The notes below the pieces were generated by a model. That model made no database searches, was not told the DNA's origin, and saw only the letters and a program-made list of their open reading frames with translations. Source: Tissierella pigra (GTDB lineage Bacteria; Bacillota; Clostridia; Tissierellales; Tissierellaceae). Taken from it: a stretch of DNA of 64,000 nucleotides. Position 1 is the first letter of the stretch. The number at the start of each line of letters is the position of its first letter. Positions 44,826-53,710 of the stretch are shown here, piece after piece. The position numbers and the translations under genes were made by a program. The stretch covers positions 34,714 to 98,713 of the forward strand of contig NZ_VUNQ01000009.1 in the NCBI RefSeq assembly GCF_009695605.1. The letters run 5' to 3'.

Positions 44826-45446
44826 TTACCCATTTAACTTTAATAAATGTTCCTGCTTATTTAAAAATATAATCCTTCTTTCGTTACCACTTACCTTCCA
44901 TAAATGAATTCCAGTATCACCAGTACTTATATATGAATCGGTATTAACTGGTAGCATCATAAAGCTTCTAAAAAGCATATTTATCATTCCGCCATGTGAT
45001 ACTATACATATCCTTGATTTACTTTCTTCTCTTTCATACTTATATATGAACTTTGACCAAAACATTTCTGCTCTAGCTCTAAAATTAATATATGATTCTG
45101 ACTCTGCAAACTCATCATGAGGTTTTCTTCCACCTTCTGGCAGAGGAAATTTCTCATTTGCTTCCGAACGATATAGACCTGCTAATAAACCATTATTCCA
45201 CTCCATTAACTCATCATCAAATATTATACCTGCACCAGTTTCTTCACTTATGAATTCAGCTGTTTTGGCTGCCCTTTTAAGTGGACTGCTTAAAATAGTA
45301 TTAATTTCGTAGTGTTTTTTTATCCAATTTGCCGCATATTTTGCTTGTTTACATCCTAATTCAGTAAGTTCAAAATCTGCTCGTCCTTCGTGTCGTTCCT
45401 CTAAATCAGCAACAGACTGTCCATGTCTTACTACTAATATTTCCAT
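44826..45446 (-). CDS. Histidine phosphatase family protein
   Basis: 206 residues. Catalytic RHG at residues 7-9 (LVVRHGQS), a second arginine near SSPLKRAAKTAE, an acidic EWNNG and the second His in IVSHGGMINM. Members dephosphorylate sugar phosphates or nucleotides. It resembles the gene at 49539-50147, so the two may be paralogues. AAGGAGG site before the ATG. Confidence 0.9.
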   Translation of the reverse strand: MEILVVRHGQSVADLEERHEGRADFELTELGCKQAKYAANWIKKHYEINTILSSPLKRAAKTAEFISEETGAGIIFDDELMEWNNGLLAGLYRSEANEKFPLPEGGRKPHDEFAESESYINFRARAEMFWSKFIYKYEREESKSRICIVSHGGMINMLFRSFMMLPVNTDSYISTGDTGIHLWKVSGNERRIIFLNKQEHLLKLNG

Positions 45447-45486
45447 ATGAAATCCTCCTTGTACTACTACAGTTTAATTATCATTT

Positions 45487-46410
45487 CTATTCTACGGACC
45501 ATCTCTTCCATTTCAATACTTCCTTATCTTTCATATCGTCATTATTATATTCTTCTAATTCCCTATGAATTTTATCTAATAATATATCCTTTTGCTGAGG
45601 AAGTCTACCCTTTAGTATCAGTGCATTTGTCTTATGTGTCCCATTAAATATAGTATTTTTCAAATTTAAATTCTCTATTAAAAGTTTCTCTTCTTTCAAG
45701 GATTCTAGAGGTCTTAATCGAATAAACTCTTTCTTTCTCACCTTTTCAACTAGCTTTGCATTTTTAAATAATACTAAAGTAACTACAATTATAACATCAG
45801 GATTGAATTCTGATAAAAATTTAGCTGTATCTATGGCATGTTTCTTACTTAACTTTCTTCCACCTAGCCCCAACATAATGTATGTAGAATAACTTATATT
45901 ACATTGTTCTAACCTAGTTAATGCTAAATAATTATCCTCTCTTGTAACACCCTTATTGTGAAATGCTAAAACTTCATTATTCCCCGATTCTATACCAATA
46001 GATAATTCCCCTACTCCTAAAGCTTTAAGCCGTAATAATTCATCTTTACTTTTTCTCAATATATCATTAGCTCTTGCAAAACCACTAATATTATCTACAT
46101 GAGGGAAATAGTATCTTATTAGCTTAATTATTTCAATTAATATATTAGTATCTAAACATAGAGGATTCCCTCCAGCCATAACAACTTTCTTAACTGTTCT
46201 ATGTCTATTTGAATAATAATCTTTTAATATTTTTAACCTTCTATCTATTTCTTCCAGCCCTAAGAATCTATATTTATTTCCTTGATTTAAATCACAATAT
46301 AAGCATTTGTTCCAACTACAACCGACAGTAATGGGAATAGCTATACTATAACCTTGAGTCATCGGAACATAAAAATACTCACCATATTCCTTATATATTT
46401 CATTCAGCAT
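45487..46410 (-). CDS. Radical SAM protein
   Basis: 307 residues from ATG at 46410, supported by AGGAGTAGGA; a longer TTG start would overlap the next gene. The cluster motif GCSWNKCLYC has a CX4CX2C spacing instead of the common CX3CX2C. MAGGNPLCLDT and IGIESGNNEVLAFHNKG are the SAM-binding parts. Homologues with this cluster form a clostridial group of unknown substrate. Confidence 0.85.
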   Translation of the reverse strand: MLNEIYKEYGEYFYVPMTQGYSIAIPITVGCSWNKCLYCDLNQGNKYRFLGLEEIDRRLKILKDYYSNRHRTVKKVVMAGGNPLCLDTNILIEIIKLIRYYFPHVDNISGFARANDILRKSKDELLRLKALGVGELSIGIESGNNEVLAFHNKGVTREDNYLALTRLEQCNISYSTYIMLGLGGRKLSKKHAIDTAKFLSEFNPDVIIVVTLVLFKNAKLVEKVRKKEFIRLRPLESLKEEKLLIENLNLKNTIFNGTHKTNALILKGRLPQQKDILLDKIHRELEEYNNDDMKDKEVLKWKRWSVE

Positions 46411-46430
46411 TGTTTTTATCCTACTCCTAT

Positions 46431-47258
46431 TTAGTAATATTGACAACCCTTACAATAGTAAATACTTCCTCCCAGATAAGCCTCCTTAATAATATTATTA
46501 CCACAAATCTTACATGGCTCTTTCACAGTCTTTTTACTTAATTTCGTAGTATAGCCTCCTGAACATCCAAATAAATCCTTTTCTGTATCTCGTCCACCTT
46601 TTGCAACCATCTCATCCAAAGTAGATTTAATAGAATAATATAGTCCCTCTATTTCTTCATCTGAAAGTGTTGTTCTCTTTCTTTTAGGATGAATTTTGGC
46701 ATTGAATAATATATCCTGCAAGATTCCATTTCCAAGACCAGGTATACGTTGTTCTGTGGCTAAAAGAAATTTTATACTTTTCTTCTGTAATTTTTCATCT
46801 GATATAATTTTTTTATAATGCTTAAAATCAAAGTCTTCAGATAAAGGAGATGGTTTTTCTTTAGCTAATTTATAATATATATTGTCGAATTCCCCATCTT
46901 TAAAACACCAGATCCCCCCATACATTTGAATAGATGCAACAAGTGAAGAATAATCATCAAATTGTATTAATAATTGATGCTTTTGTGGTAACTTTTGACC
47001 TTTATTAAAGTATCGTAGATTTACGCCATCCCCTAATAATAATCTAATATCACCTAAACTGATTTCCACAAAACCGCCATATGAATAAGCTTTCTCTATT
47101 ATTTTACCATTTAACTTTGAGTTATATTCACTAGGTTCACCATAATACCAAGCAAACTTATGTGGTGATTGATTAGTAATAACATCATTAATCTTTTTAC
47201 CCCTTAAAGTCTCATTTATTTGACATGATAAGGTAATAGCTTCTGGTATTTCAATCAT
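46431..47258 (-). CDS. Fpg/Nei-like DNA glycosylase homologue lacking the N-terminal proline
   Basis: 275 residues from ATG at 47258 (GGAGGGAAT site). The start reads M-I-E-I-P-E where Fpg has M-P-E-L-P-E, so the proline nucleophile at position 2 is replaced by isoleucine while the catalytic glutamate remains. The H2TH region (PGLGNGILQDILFNAKIHP) and a zinc finger with CKICG and YYCKGCQ are intact. Fpg removes oxidised bases; with this N-terminus a lyase activity is doubtful. An alternative start with Pro2 does not exist. Confidence 0.85.
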   Translation of the reverse strand: MIEIPEAITLSCQINETLRGKKINDVITNQSPHKFAWYYGEPSEYNSKLNGKIIEKAYSYGGFVEISLGDIRLLLGDGVNLRYFNKGQKLPQKHQLLIQFDDYSSLVASIQMYGGIWCFKDGEFDNIYYKLAKEKPSPLSEDFDFKHYKKIISDEKLQKKSIKFLLATEQRIPGLGNGILQDILFNAKIHPKRKRTTLSDEEIEGLYYSIKSTLDEMVAKGGRDTEKDLFGCSGGYTTKLSKKTVKEPCKICGNNIIKEAYLGGSIYYCKGCQYY

Positions 47259-47297
47259 AGAATTCCCTCCTCTAATTGTTTCTTGCAAATCTCTAAT

Positions 47298-47407
47298 TTA
47301 ATTAATATATGGAATATATATCATTGTAAAATATGATATGGTATTATATATAGCGTGGGCTAAAATACAAGTAAATATAGAGCCTGTAGAGACATATAAT
47401 ACTCCTA
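47298..47407 (-). pseudogene. C-terminal remnant of a CPBP (CAAX-type) membrane protease
   Basis: Right after the 2H-enzyme stop another frame reads LGVLYVSTGSIFTCILAHAIYN..., ending at 47298. The TGSI-x6-AHA-x2-N pattern is the last conserved block of CPBP intramembrane proteases. No start or upstream body of the gene exists here, so this is a fragment left by deletion. Confidence 0.5.
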
Positions 47408-47923
47408 ATTTAAATCATGAGAATATATTATATTAAACCCCTTTTCATTTACAACAGATAATTCCATCCGAATAACTTTACCTTTAAACTGAATAAATCT
47501 TTTTGACATTTCACCAATAATCCCACCTAAGTCTTCAATGTCACTATAATAAAGGGATATATGAGGTAGCCATAGCCCTGAATCAATACTTGTCCATACA
47601 TTGCAATAAGAATCGTATTCCTGATGGTATTCCTCATAATATTGTAATAATTTTCCTGAGGTAGAAGGTATGCAAGCTATACAATTGGTTGTTAGAAAGC
47701 CCAATGCTGAGCAATTTATATAGAATGATTTTTTCCCCTTTACAAATCCCTTGGTGTACTCCAAAATTTCATTTATATCAATATTTACAAAACTTGCAAA
47801 TGTAATATGTCCATAGATAGGATTATATTCAATGTTAAATAATTCTAATGTCTTTCTTAGATCATCTAGTTTTTGATTAGTAGTTTCATCTAATATCCAA
47901 ATAGCATATACTTGATTATCCAT
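47405..47923 (-). CDS. 2H phosphoesterase / 2'-5' RNA ligase family protein
   Basis: 172 residues with the two signature HxTx/HxSx motifs: HITF at residue 39 and HISL at about residue 120. These form the 2H phosphoesterase active site, which acts on 2',5'- or cyclic phosphodiesters. Substrate unknown. GGAGGAG site before ATG. Confidence 0.85.
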   Translation of the reverse strand: MDNQVYAIWILDETTNQKLDDLRKTLELFNIEYNPIYGHITFASFVNIDINEILEYTKGFVKGKKSFYINCSALGFLTTNCIACIPSTSGKLLQYYEEYHQEYDSYCNVWTSIDSGLWLPHISLYYSDIEDLGGIIGEMSKRFIQFKGKVIRMELSVVNEKGFNIIYSHDLN

Positions 47924-48099
47924 ATTTATCTCCTCCTATAAGGCATATTCTTAGCCAAGCTTTGCTCTCGATGAAAGGACATAATATACAATATCTTAAA
48001 ATATAAATTATGCTACAAGTACAGCACACTTGTCCAACACGCTCAAACAATAATAATATTTTATCCTCTTTAGTATTGTCATAATATATTGGACGATTC

Positions 48100-48205
48100 T
48101 TAACCCCAAATAATATTTTGAATAAATAACATCAGTAAATATATCACCCCTATATATGAAAATCCTAGATGTCCTAGCATAGGATACATAACATTTACTA
48201 AAGTT
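48100..48205 (-). pseudogene. Possible 3' remnant of a membrane-protein gene
   Basis: A frame overlapping the methyltransferase end reads TLVNVMYPMLGHLGFSYIGV..., a helix-like stretch of about 35 residues ending at TAA (48100-48102). No start codon with a ribosome site is seen. In AT-rich DNA a chance hydrophobic frame is possible, so this is weak. Confidence 0.3.
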
Positions 48206-48911
48206 TTTGTGCTATTACCAAAGAATGAAGTGTACTTTCAATTGATACTTTACTTCTGCATATTTTTCGGTTAAAATCTAGCCATGATTTATATTCATTT
48301 TCATCTAACATATTAATAAAACTTCCAATTTTGGGAGTTATTCCATCTGTTGCCATATGGTCGATTATCCTAAAACCTGATTTAATAAGAGCTTCTTCAA
48401 TATATTCAGAATCTAGCCCAATAAAGTAAGGATTGTTCCCAAGCTCTCTATGTGTATTTTTATTAATATATGCAGCTGCTAATATTCCATTTTGACACAA
48501 CACTCTTTTACACTCACCTAAACACTTATATTGATCATTTTGATTTGCTAAATGATATAAAGGTCCCATACATAATATGGAATCAAATTCTCCTTCTTCA
48601 AATCTTGATAAATCTAGTGCATTTCCTTGAGCCACCTTCATTTCTAAATCTTTAAATTCGTCTAGCTTATTATTAAGTATGTCAATATGCTTCTCAACTA
48701 AGTCCATAGAAAATACAGAAATTCCTTTCAAAGCATAATAAAAAGAATAACGTCCTGTTCCTGCCCCGATATCTAGCATTCTAGAATTAGGTTTTATATA
48801 ACTCTCTAATGCGTAATTTGTAATATCAAATTCCACCTGATGAGCATTATCTTTTATTAACCTGCTTTCTTCATCATAATTAGAGTAATAATCTACTATA
48901 TTTTTTGTCAT
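48198..48911 (-). CDS. Class I SAM-dependent methyltransferase
   Basis: 237 residues. Motif I MLDIGAGTGRYSFYYALKG, acidic residue after it in VFSMDLVEKHI, then DSILCMGPLYHL as motif IV. A small-molecule type methyltransferase; substrate unknown. It lies 15 bases past a Nudix hydrolase and is probably co-transcribed with it. Confidence 0.9.
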   Translation of the reverse strand: MTKNIVDYYSNYDEESRLIKDNAHQVEFDITNYALESYIKPNSRMLDIGAGTGRYSFYYALKGISVFSMDLVEKHIDILNNKLDEFKDLEMKVAQGNALDLSRFEEGEFDSILCMGPLYHLANQNDQYKCLGECKRVLCQNGILAAAYINKNTHRELGNNPYFIGLDSEYIEEALIKSGFRIIDHMATDGITPKIGSFINMLDENEYKSWLDFNRKICRSKVSIESTLHSLVIAQKL

Positions 48912-48925
48912 AATATTTATTCCTC

Positions 48926-49513
48926 CTAAACTAAGAACTTATTAATATTCTCTCTAATGAACAAAGCTCTATTAATTAACTTCTTATATAAATATACATC
49001 CTTAGAATCAAAATAATCCTCAGTAAATCTATCCAATGCAAACCAGCTGACATCACTGTTTTCATCTTCTTTTACTATAAGTGTTTCTTCCTCACTTGCA
49101 ATAAGAATATATGCTACCGAAAGATGTAGATGGGCACTAACATACTTATTTCTTCTCATATGTCCAAATACAGGTAGAATATCAATAGACACAATATTTT
49201 CTGTAAGAGCTGTAAAGGTATTTATACCTGTTTCTTCCTTTGCCTCTTTAATTGCAACATACAAAAAGTCTGAATCTCCATCAACATGCCCACCAGTCCA
49301 AGCCCAAGTATTCCGTATATTGTGATGAATCATTAGTACCTTATCCAGTGATTTATTCATTATAAATCCAGAACTTGTAATATGTGCAAATTCATTTTCC
49401 CTTAACAAAATATTATTAGGAAATTGTTCTATATAATCAAGAATTACCTTTTTATCTTGAATTTCCTGTTGGTTAGCAGGAGTGAAATCAACAATTTGTT
49501 TTATATAATCCAT
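48926..49513 (-). CDS. Nudix hydrolase
   Basis: 195 residues. The Nudix box is GHVDGDSDFLYVAIKEAKEETGI, with the EETG metal site intact but the first Glu and the Arg of the consensus replaced by Ser and Lys. Homologues cleave nucleoside diphosphates linked to other groups, and similar Nudix proteins are often coupled to MTases or phosphatases as here. Substrate unknown. Confidence 0.85.
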   Translation of the reverse strand: MDYIKQIVDFTPANQQEIQDKKVILDYIEQFPNNILLRENEFAHITSSGFIMNKSLDKVLMIHHNIRNTWAWTGGHVDGDSDFLYVAIKEAKEETGINTFTALTENIVSIDILPVFGHMRRNKYVSAHLHLSVAYILIASEEETLIVKEDENSDVSWFALDRFTEDYFDSKDVYLYKKLINRALFIRENINKFLV

Positions 49514-49538
49514 TTATTCCCTCCTTAATATTTATAAA

Positions 49539-50147
49539 TTAATTCAAATGATCTATATATTTACTTAAAGTCATCTTTATCTTTCCTTTATCTACTTCAC
49601 TCTTATGTATACTTGTATTTTGAGCTTTAAAAACCTTATTTTTATTAGTCCATTCAATCTCTTTTACTAAATGATATATAATATTTATCACTCCACCATG
49701 TGTAACTACTAATATATCTTCATTTTGAGCTGAAACTTCATCTACTAAATTATAAAACGTTTTTTCTATTCTATTTAAAAATTCTCTTGGACTTTCTCCC
49801 TCTAAATATCTTTCATCCATTCCTAATGTGTTAAAATATAAACCCGGAAATGATGTTTCAGCTTCTTCATTTGACATACCAGCCATTATTCCATTGTTGT
49901 GTTCTCTCCACTCCTGATTTAACTCGACTTTCATTTCAAATTTTTTAGCAATATAAAATGCTGTTTCTTTTGCTCTATTTAAATCACTACTAATTATTCT
50001 AGTAATATTAAATCTTTCTTTGTTTCTATACAAATATTCAGCAAGCAACTTAGCCTGTCTTTTTCCTTCATTCGATAAACCTATTTGACTCCATCCTCCC
50101 CTAAATCCTTCCTCTTCTTTTCCATGCCTTACGAAATAAATAGTCAA
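49539..50147 (-). CDS. Histidine phosphatase family protein
   Basis: 202 residues. RHG at residues 7-9 (FVRHGKEEEG), a second Arg in SSDLNRAKETA, EWREHNNG and the second histidine in VVTHGGVIN. All phosphatase residues are present. Related to the protein at 44826-45446. Probably co-transcribed with the Nudix and methyltransferase genes downstream. Confidence 0.9.
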   Translation of the reverse strand: MTIYFVRHGKEEEGFRGGWSQIGLSNEGKRQAKLLAEYLYRNKERFNITRIISSDLNRAKETAFYIAKKFEMKVELNQEWREHNNGIMAGMSNEEAETSFPGLYFNTLGMDERYLEGESPREFLNRIEKTFYNLVDEVSAQNEDILVVTHGGVINIIYHLVKEIEWTNKNKVFKAQNTSIHKSEVDKGKIKMTLSKYIDHLN

Positions 50148-50177
50148 TATATTCCCCCTAACTATTTTATATTTGAC

Positions 50178-50960
50178 CTATACATCCATCAGATCCTTTT
50201 TTATTAAATGCATCTTAGCAAAATGTCTTTTTTCCTCAAATACAAAACCTAAATCTATATATCCTTTATCTAAAAACCAATCAAGGGGACCATTGGGAAA
50301 TGGAGTATTCTCAGAAGCTATGGCTATTATGGATTTAAACCCTAATTTAGGTAATTCTTCCTCTAACCTTTGTAATGGGTATGTCTTATAATCGCCATTT
50401 TCACTGGTAGTAAAAGAACAAGTAAGAAATGCCATATCTTCAGCCTTGGGTATAGGATATGGAACCACTACTGAGGGGATGAACTCTGCACCTCCGATAC
50501 AAATTTCATTTAAATAGTGGAGTTTTCCCATATGTGGGAGATTATATCTTTGTCTTAAAACTTTTATCCAATTTCCTTTGTCCTTACAATAAATATCTTT
50601 TTTAGAAGAAGAACATAAGGCACAAGTATCTATTATTGTTTCTTCAGTTAAATCTTTTATATCTCCCATAATAATATTATTACTCATTTTAACATTATAA
50701 GTTTTTGCTTCTGGTATAGTACCATTTAAGATATTCTCTAGATTATCTATAGAAATTGGTCCATGCCACCTTAAATCATTATCTATAATAATCATATTCG
50801 GAGAAAATATATTTAATTTTTCTGCTATATTATAATCCTTAGATATATCAAATAAATTAATTTTACATCTCTTATCATTTGAAAATCCACTCAGTAGCTC
50901 TCTAATTTTACAATTATGGGGACATTGATCTCCCCAATAATAAAAATCAACTTTTCTCAT
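50178..50960 (-). CDS. Thioredoxin-like domain fused to a GNAT-like domain
   Basis: 260 residues from ATG at 50960, with GGGAAG eight bases upstream; an alternative GTG lies three codons earlier. The first 90 residues look like a thioredoxin fold with a CPHNC (CX3C) redox site in YYWGDQCPHNCKI. The C-terminal half contains acetyltransferase-like elements, PSVVVPYPIPK and GFVFEEKRHFAKMHLIKKDL. The combination resembles YoaP-type proteins but with the domains in opposite order. Function unknown. A CALCSSSKKD cysteine pair is also present. Confidence 0.55.
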   Translation of the reverse strand: MRKVDFYYWGDQCPHNCKIRELLSGFSNDKRCKINLFDISKDYNIAEKLNIFSPNMIIIDNDLRWHGPISIDNLENILNGTIPEAKTYNVKMSNNIIMGDIKDLTEETIIDTCALCSSSKKDIYCKDKGNWIKVLRQRYNLPHMGKLHYLNEICIGGAEFIPSVVVPYPIPKAEDMAFLTCSFTTSENGDYKTYPLQRLEEELPKLGFKSIIAIASENTPFPNGPLDWFLDKGYIDLGFVFEEKRHFAKMHLIKKDLMDV

Positions 50961-50965
50961 ATTTT

Positions 50966-51055
50966 TCACTTCCCTTGAATATAGTTACAGCTAAAATAAG
51001 ATTCATCAAACAATTCTATTTTAGATAATAATTCCATATCTTTTATCCTAATCAT
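50966..51055 (-). CDS. Possible 29-residue upstream peptide
   Basis: A frame from ATG at 51055 (MIRIKDMELLSKIELFDESY...) ends at TGA 50966-50968, directly at the start region of the next gene. It has no strong ribosome site. It could be a leader peptide or a fragment. Confidence 0.25.
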   Translation of the reverse strand: MIRIKDMELLSKIELFDESYFSCNYIQGK

Positions 51056-51179
51056 TATTTTTGCTTAGTTATTTTAATATTAGTCCTAAATTAAATCCTA
51101 TTATTTTAATGACATCCTTGGAAGTAAATATCACTTACATTTGTTGCTTTTTTCTATACCTCAATATAAAATTATATTT

Positions 51180-51707
51180 TTAAATTGTTTTTATATATTC
51201 AATCAATGGATTTATGTATTCTTTTTTTGAGTAATCATTTGATTTAGTAATTGTATCATACATACCTTGTTCTTCTGGAGATTTATCTTTTTTAATCTTT
51301 AATATAGCTTTAAATATACTCATCATTCCTTTACTACCAAGTCCCATCTTTTCATAATTCATACCACTGTGAAAATAAAACAAATGAAAGTTTTCTTTTT
51401 CTTTCAATGAAAAGTTTGCATTCTTAATTTCTTCAATTTTTATAGCCTCTTTTGGTGTTGCACCTGTAACAAAAATAATTATATTTTTATCGTTCATTTT
51501 AAAAATATCATTTTTTATAGACTTTAGTCCGTTAATCTTACCAGCGTATAATCCTCCTCCAAAAACAATAGTGTCATAACTTTGTAATTCATTTACGTTT
51601 ATTTCTGTTATAGAGATAGCACTACAATTCAATTCATTCGCAACCCATTCAGCATATTTTTGGGTAAATCCTGTATTTGACTTATATAATACAATCACCT
51701 TTTCCAA
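51180..51707 (-). CDS. Flavodoxin-domain protein
   Basis: 175 residues. The FMN phosphate loop is YKSNTGFTQKYAEW, followed by FGGGLYAGKINGLKS and IIIFVTGATPKE, as in the flavodoxin/HemG-like family that carries electrons or oxidises protoporphyrinogen. No heme gene is adjacent, so I do not call hemG. Confidence 0.85.
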   Translation of the reverse strand: MEKVIVLYKSNTGFTQKYAEWVANELNCSAISITEINVNELQSYDTIVFGGGLYAGKINGLKSIKNDIFKMNDKNIIIFVTGATPKEAIKIEEIKNANFSLKEKENFHLFYFHSGMNYEKMGLGSKGMMSIFKAILKIKKDKSPEEQGMYDTITKSNDYSKKEYINPLIEYIKTI

Positions 51708-51751
51708 TATTAACTCCTCCTTCTTACACGGATATTATTAAAACAAAATAC

Positions 51752-52396
51752 TTATTTAATCCATGGATGCCCTTCTGGATATTCTGTATTCATAGCATTT
51801 ATAAACCAATTATATCTTTCCTTTTCAAGCTTATTTATTACTGAATCAAAATCATGTTTATAATCATTATTTTCATGGTTTCTTGACTTGTAAAGTAGTA
51901 TAACCTCTGGGGCAAGAATACTGATTTTGCCTCTTTTTATAAAAGCAATATCTGTATTAACCATAATGTTATGATTTTTTTGATAATAAAAAATACCATT
52001 TTCTACTTTATTAAATAAGACTTCTATAAAATCTAGTTCTGTCTGTTCTCTATCAATAAACTTTACATATTTAAATATACCATCAATTTTCTCAGTCTTT
52101 ATAAAATCAGCATCTTTTTTATAACACCAAATATTATCAAAATATAAATCTGGATGCTTAAAAGCAAATTCTACGGGTACTAATCTTTGATTACCAACTG
52201 GTGCATCTATCTCCCAACCCTTTGATTTTAGGTGTTGAATACATTTTTCCATATCATCAAAACTAACAGTTATATCTATATCTTTATGTGTTCTCGTTAT
52301 TTGTCCTAAAAAAACATCTATTGCAAATCCTCCGCAAAGATGCCACTCTACGTCCATATCCTCTAAGTGATTATATAAATCATCCAATAGCTTCAT
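51752..52396 (-). CDS. Nucleotidyltransferase (aminoglycoside/lincosamide resistance-like)
   Basis: 214 residues. The NTase core is HLCGGFAIDVFLGQITRTHKDIDITV with GG and DxD metal ligands. FELDFIEVLFNK-like strand (ELDFIEVLFNK) and a late VILLYKSR-like block are also seen. The family includes lincosamide and aminoglycoside nucleotidyltransferases, but in genomic clostridia many members have unknown targets. The upstream small gene ends two bases before it. Confidence 0.85.
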   Translation of the reverse strand: MKLLDDLYNHLEDMDVEWHLCGGFAIDVFLGQITRTHKDIDITVSFDDMEKCIQHLKSKGWEIDAPVGNQRLVPVEFAFKHPDLYFDNIWCYKKDADFIKTEKIDGIFKYVKFIDREQTELDFIEVLFNKVENGIFYYQKNHNIMVNTDIAFIKRGKISILAPEVILLYKSRNHENNDYKHDFDSVINKLEKERYNWFINAMNTEYPEGHPWIK

Positions 52397-52398
52397 TT

Positions 52399-52638
52399 CT
52401 ATCTCCTTTTATTTTCCTTTTCATTTCCATGCTTAAAATTGCCAGTAACCTTAGCCATGATTAGCTGTGCTTCCATTGTATCTGCTTTTCCTATTTTAGC
52501 TAAAAACTTCTCACTCTCTTTACCCTTCAGTATCATTACTTGTTTTTCATACCAAAATATAAATACCTTATTATCTTTTGATACTCTATATGAAAAACAT
52601 TCTTCTTTAAGTCTATTTCTTTTATCTATATTATTCAA
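52399..52638 (-). CDS. Conserved small protein, unknown function
   Basis: 79 residues starting at TTG after an AGGAGATG site. Conserved phrases FSYRVSKDNKVFIFWYEKQVMILKGK and AQLIMAKVTGNFKHGNE recur in many Firmicutes hypothetical proteins, to my recollection. No motif assigned. Co-transcribed with the nucleotidyltransferase. Confidence 0.7.
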   Translation of the reverse strand: MNNIDKRNRLKEECFSYRVSKDNKVFIFWYEKQVMILKGKESEKFLAKIGKADTMEAQLIMAKVTGNFKHGNEKENKRR

Positions 52639-52931
52639 TATATCATCTCCTAGATAAATCTCTGAACTTCCACCATTTTAAGTTACAATATCTGGTTTTA
52701 TAATTGCTTTAAATACACATCCATAGACTTCCCTGCCTATTGTAATAGCACATCATTAAGTAATCTCATAATGGTAACTATTTATCTTAATACTATTCTA
52801 CATTGTTTTCTAGATTCCTTCTTTTTCAAAAATATTCTTTAAAAATCTTATGCTAAATAATACACAATATAAAAGACTATAATAATCATTTGATTATTAT
52901 AGTCTTTCACTTTCCTTATGCTATTCTGAAT
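52639..52931. other. Intergenic stretch with one terminator
   Basis: About 290 AT-rich bases. The terminator at 52872-52907 is the only clear element. A 23-codon frame ending near 52680 has no start and is not reported as a gene. Confidence 0.55.
52872..52907 (-). terminator. Rho-independent terminator of the HD-domain gene
   Basis: 17-bp perfect stem (aaagactataataatca / tgattattatagtcttt) with a 2-base centre, just past the HD gene on the minus strand. Confidence 0.8.
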
Positions 52932-53588
52932 TTAACATTGTAAATCTATATCATCATAAAGTTCTATTTTAAGATTTTCTAAGAACTCATATAAGACCTT
53001 TGTTCTTCGAATTGCTATCTTTTTAGCTGTTTCTGTATGGATTCTATCTTTTATAATTAATAATCTTGAATAAAACAAATCCAATGCATATTCTCTACCA
53101 TTTGGGTCTCTACTATTGCAAAATGGATCTTCTGGATGATAAAAACTTTTTTTCATCTGACCTATTGAACTAAATGTTCTCATTATAGAAATAATTCCTG
53201 TAGACTCTAACATATCAGCATCTTGTAAAATCTTTCCTTCTAAAAGTTTTGGTATAATTCCTTTAGAAAAGGAACATTCCTCTATTGTTTTGTAAACTTT
53301 TTGAATCTTATCTTTTGGGTAACAATCTAATTTTTCTAATATATCTACTGCAAATTCAGCACTGTCTTTAGTCGAAAACTTAGATTTTGGATGATTTTTA
53401 GGATAGCATATTACATCATGAAATATTGCTGCTGGTATTAAAATATCTAAATCTCCACCTTCTTTTTCTTTTATATGTTTTACCATACTAAGTACTCTCA
53501 TAGCATGATATATATCATGAGAAGGATCAGTATTATCAATTTTTTGTTTAGCAATTTCAATTAGATATTTTTCCATTCTATTTTCCAT
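52932..53588 (-). CDS. HD-domain metal phosphohydrolase
   Basis: 218 residues. The HD metal ligands are in HDIYHAMRVL, then AAIFHDVICYP (H-D pair), and later ILQDADMLE. Relatives cleave phosphodiesters or dephosphorylate nucleotides. Substrate unknown. Terminator downstream and GGAGGG site upstream. Confidence 0.88.
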   Translation of the reverse strand: MENRMEKYLIEIAKQKIDNTDPSHDIYHAMRVLSMVKHIKEKEGGDLDILIPAAIFHDVICYPKNHPKSKFSTKDSAEFAVDILEKLDCYPKDKIQKVYKTIEECSFSKGIIPKLLEGKILQDADMLESTGIISIMRTFSSIGQMKKSFYHPEDPFCNSRDPNGREYALDLFYSRLLIIKDRIHTETAKKIAIRRTKVLYEFLENLKIELYDDIDLQC

Positions 53589-53710
53589 AGCTATCCCTCC
53601 TTAAATACACCAAATATCATATAATATTTAGGTGTATTCCCTATCTTTTAACTAAATTCTCTTGCCAGCAAACAGCTACTACCTTTATTGGTTGTATAGA
53701 GTACACAAAT

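Noticed and set aside
52639..52760. 23-codon frame ending in GREVYGCVFKAIIKPDIVT
   Set aside because: No start or ribosome site; too short to call a remnant in AT-rich DNA.
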